Positions 62,698 to 64,000 of a DNA stretch of 64,000 bases are shown in pieces. The DNA lies in contig NZ_QWDM01000004.1 of the NCBI RefSeq assembly GCF_003996965.1, positions 261,527 through 325,526 on the forward strand. The letters are read 5' to 3'. The translations under genes and the position numbers were made by a program. Within the stretch, counting starts at the first letter, position 1; each line of letters starts with the position of its first letter. The stretch is from Flavobacterium cupreum. GTDB taxonomy: Bacteria > Bacteroidota > Bacteroidia > Flavobacteriales > Flavobacteriaceae. The notes under the pieces were generated by a model. The model made no database searches. It was not told where the DNA came from and saw only the letters and a program-made list of their open reading frames with translations.

Positions 62698-63945
62698 TTA
62701 CATTCCAGTCCTGATGGCCTCCACCGGATCTAAATTTGCAGCCGAAATGGCCGGCAGAATTCCCGAAATCAATCCGATAAGTGCGGCCAGGCTGGTTCCT
62801 AAAATTATATTTCCGAAACTTAAGACAAATTCAAAATCCAATACTTTGGTCAATATCACCGAAATCCCCCAAACCATCAGCAATCCGATGATTCCTCCGA
62901 TGACCGATAAGATAATGGCTTCGAACAAAAACTGGAATAAAATAAACCTGTTTTTAGCCCCTAACGACTTCTGGATTCCGATAAGATTGGTACGTTCTTT
63001 TACCGAAACAAACATGATATTGGCAATACCGAAACCGCCAACCAAGAGCGAAAAGCCACTGATAATCCAGCCCACCACATTCATCTGGCCTAAGATTCCG
63101 TCAATAAAATCGGTAAAACCTGAAAGTACATTAACGAAAAAGTTATCCATTTCACCCGCTTTCATCCCACGGATTCCTCTTATTTTTTGGGCTACTTCGG
63201 CTTTGTAGGCATCCATATCAACCCCTTTTACGGGTTTCAGAACAATTACCGGTGTCATTGAATCGCTGTCGCCGTACATTCGGCGTAAAAAATTGGCCGG
63301 TAAATAAACGGAAGTATCATTACTGTCGCCAAAAAAACCTGCCCCTTGTTTGGTTATCACCCCGATTACGGTAAAACGCTGCCCGTAAAGCCTGATGTTT
63401 TTCCCGATGGGATCCATTGTCCCAAAAAGACCCTGTGCAATTTCATATCCCAAAACAATAACCGCGGTTCCTGAATTTGATTCTGATTCGTTGTAAAACC
63501 TTCCTTTATCAAAACTTAGTCCGTCAATATCAACCATTTCAAAGGAAGAAGGCACAATATTGACATCAGCAACGGTTTTGGAATCGTATTTTAAACTTTC
63601 ATGATTTACAAAAAGCTGATAACCGACCTGTTGTGTATTGTTAAGCGAATTTTTTAAGGCAATGTACTCGTCATATTTTACGTTTGGGAACTGTTCTCTT
63701 TTCCATTGCGGAATTTCGGAAGGCCCAAAACAATATTTCATCAAATAAATCGTATTTTTATCTAAACTGCTCAGGTCTTTAGAAATTTTACGATCTAAAG
63801 AATCTACTGCAGCGAGCACGGCAATAATTGAAAAAATCCCGATTGTTACTCCAAGTAATGACAATAAAGTACGCAATTTATTATTCCGTAAAGCATTTAT
63901 GGCAAAGCTTAAACTTTCTTTTAATAACCTTAGATAAACAATCAT
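62698..63945 (-). CDS. ABC transporter permease, MacB/FtsX type
   Basis: 415 residues. One N-terminal span (LRTLLSLLGVTIGIFSIIAV near residue 24), a large periplasmic MacB_PCD domain (about 50-280), then three C-terminal spans with GGFGIANIMFVSVKERTNLI, IGIQKSLGAKNRFILFQFLF and GILPAISAANLDPVEAIRTG. This is the type VII ABC architecture (macrolide/lipoprotein/peptide export or mechanotransmission). The ATPase and adaptor genes would lie beyond the window. The start is 55 bp from the window edge. Confidence 0.92.
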   Translation of the reverse strand: MIVYLRLLKESLSFAINALRNNKLRTLLSLLGVTIGIFSIIAVLAAVDSLDRKISKDLSSLDKNTIYLMKYCFGPSEIPQWKREQFPNVKYDEYIALKNSLNNTQQVGYQLFVNHESLKYDSKTVADVNIVPSSFEMVDIDGLSFDKGRFYNESESNSGTAVIVLGYEIAQGLFGTMDPIGKNIRLYGQRFTVIGVITKQGAGFFGDSNDTSVYLPANFLRRMYGDSDSMTPVIVLKPVKGVDMDAYKAEVAQKIRGIRGMKAGEMDNFFVNVLSGFTDFIDGILGQMNVVGWIISGFSLLVGGFGIANIMFVSVKERTNLIGIQKSLGAKNRFILFQFLFEAIILSVIGGIIGLLMVWGISVILTKVLDFEFVLSFGNIILGTSLAALIGLISGILPAISAANLDPVEAIRTGM

Positions 63946-64000
63946 ATTTTCGTATTTTTCAATAAAGTAAAATTCAATAATTTAAAAACAAAAACCTAAC

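Noticed and set aside
62714..63208. 164-codon open frame on the plus strand
   Set aside because: Antisense to the ABC permease gene, low-complexity Pro/Ile/Lys composition; a shadow of the real gene.
1..64000. tRNA, rRNA, insertion sequence or prophage genes
   Set aside because: No cloverleaf, rRNA-like, transposase, integrase or phage structural sequence was recognised on either strand by reading; a covariance-model scan would be needed to exclude them fully.

Overview
The window reads as chromosomal DNA of a Flavobacterium-like member of the Bacteroidota. It is AT-rich, its promoters carry TTTG and TAnnTTTG boxes, and it encodes GLPGLI, DUF5686, PorT and TamL proteins, TonB-type receptors and a membrane pyrophosphatase. 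I found no rRNA, tRNA, CRISPR array, complete insertion sequence or prophage.

Region 1 (1-10480) is an assimilatory sulfate operon on the minus strand. Its order is TauE/SafE permease, APS reductase, CysD, CysN, siroheme sulfite reductase with a HEPN-like tail, uroporphyrinogen-III methyltransferase, precorrin-2 dehydrogenase, and a ferredoxin-NADP reductase cut by the window edge. A divergent TauE/SafE gene and an Rrf2 regulator lie upstream. The sulfate operon promoter and the rrf2 upstream region share a 23-bp box that could be the Rrf2 operator.

Region 2 (10570-25000) is the methionine and homoserine region. A SAM-I riboswitch precedes metX-thrA-osmC-metZ. metY and a homoserine-dehydrogenase-like paralogue lie upstream, followed by a TonB-dependent receptor and then metK with a SAM-II-type aptamer. 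Three short Cys/Met-rich reading frames, each followed by an intrinsic terminator, sit before the metX leader region, metY and the TonB receptor. In each, a segment near the end of the reading frame can pair with the 5' arm of the terminator, as in classical leader-peptide attenuation. A fourth, weaker example lies in tandem with the first. I regard this family of Cys/Met attenuators, interleaved with two SAM riboswitch classes over about 8 kb, as the most interesting content. It also places an outer-membrane receptor of unknown substrate in the sulfur/methionine regulon.

Region 3 (25000-37450) looks partly accessory. A 778-residue TPR/repeat protein sits between two identical 64-bp terminator copies, as if inserted between the convergent metK and M28 peptidase genes. 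A GLPGLI/outer-membrane-barrel pair, a deoxynucleoside kinase and a HigA-like N-terminal fragment without a DNA-binding domain follow.

Region 4 (37450-64000) is mostly housekeeping: a K+-dependent membrane pyrophosphatase with an unusual Cys-rich tail, soluble pyrophosphatase, an AlkA-like glycosylase, PdhB, EtfBA, ThyA, FolA, MenG/UbiE, PorT, TamL, class II aldolase, AccD without its zinc finger, a cupin-like protein, a zinc alcohol dehydrogenase and a MacB-like permease. A four-unit tandem array of about 160 bp fills 41.4-42.1 kb. Many spacers between neighbouring genes carry short-period word repeats, each with a different word.
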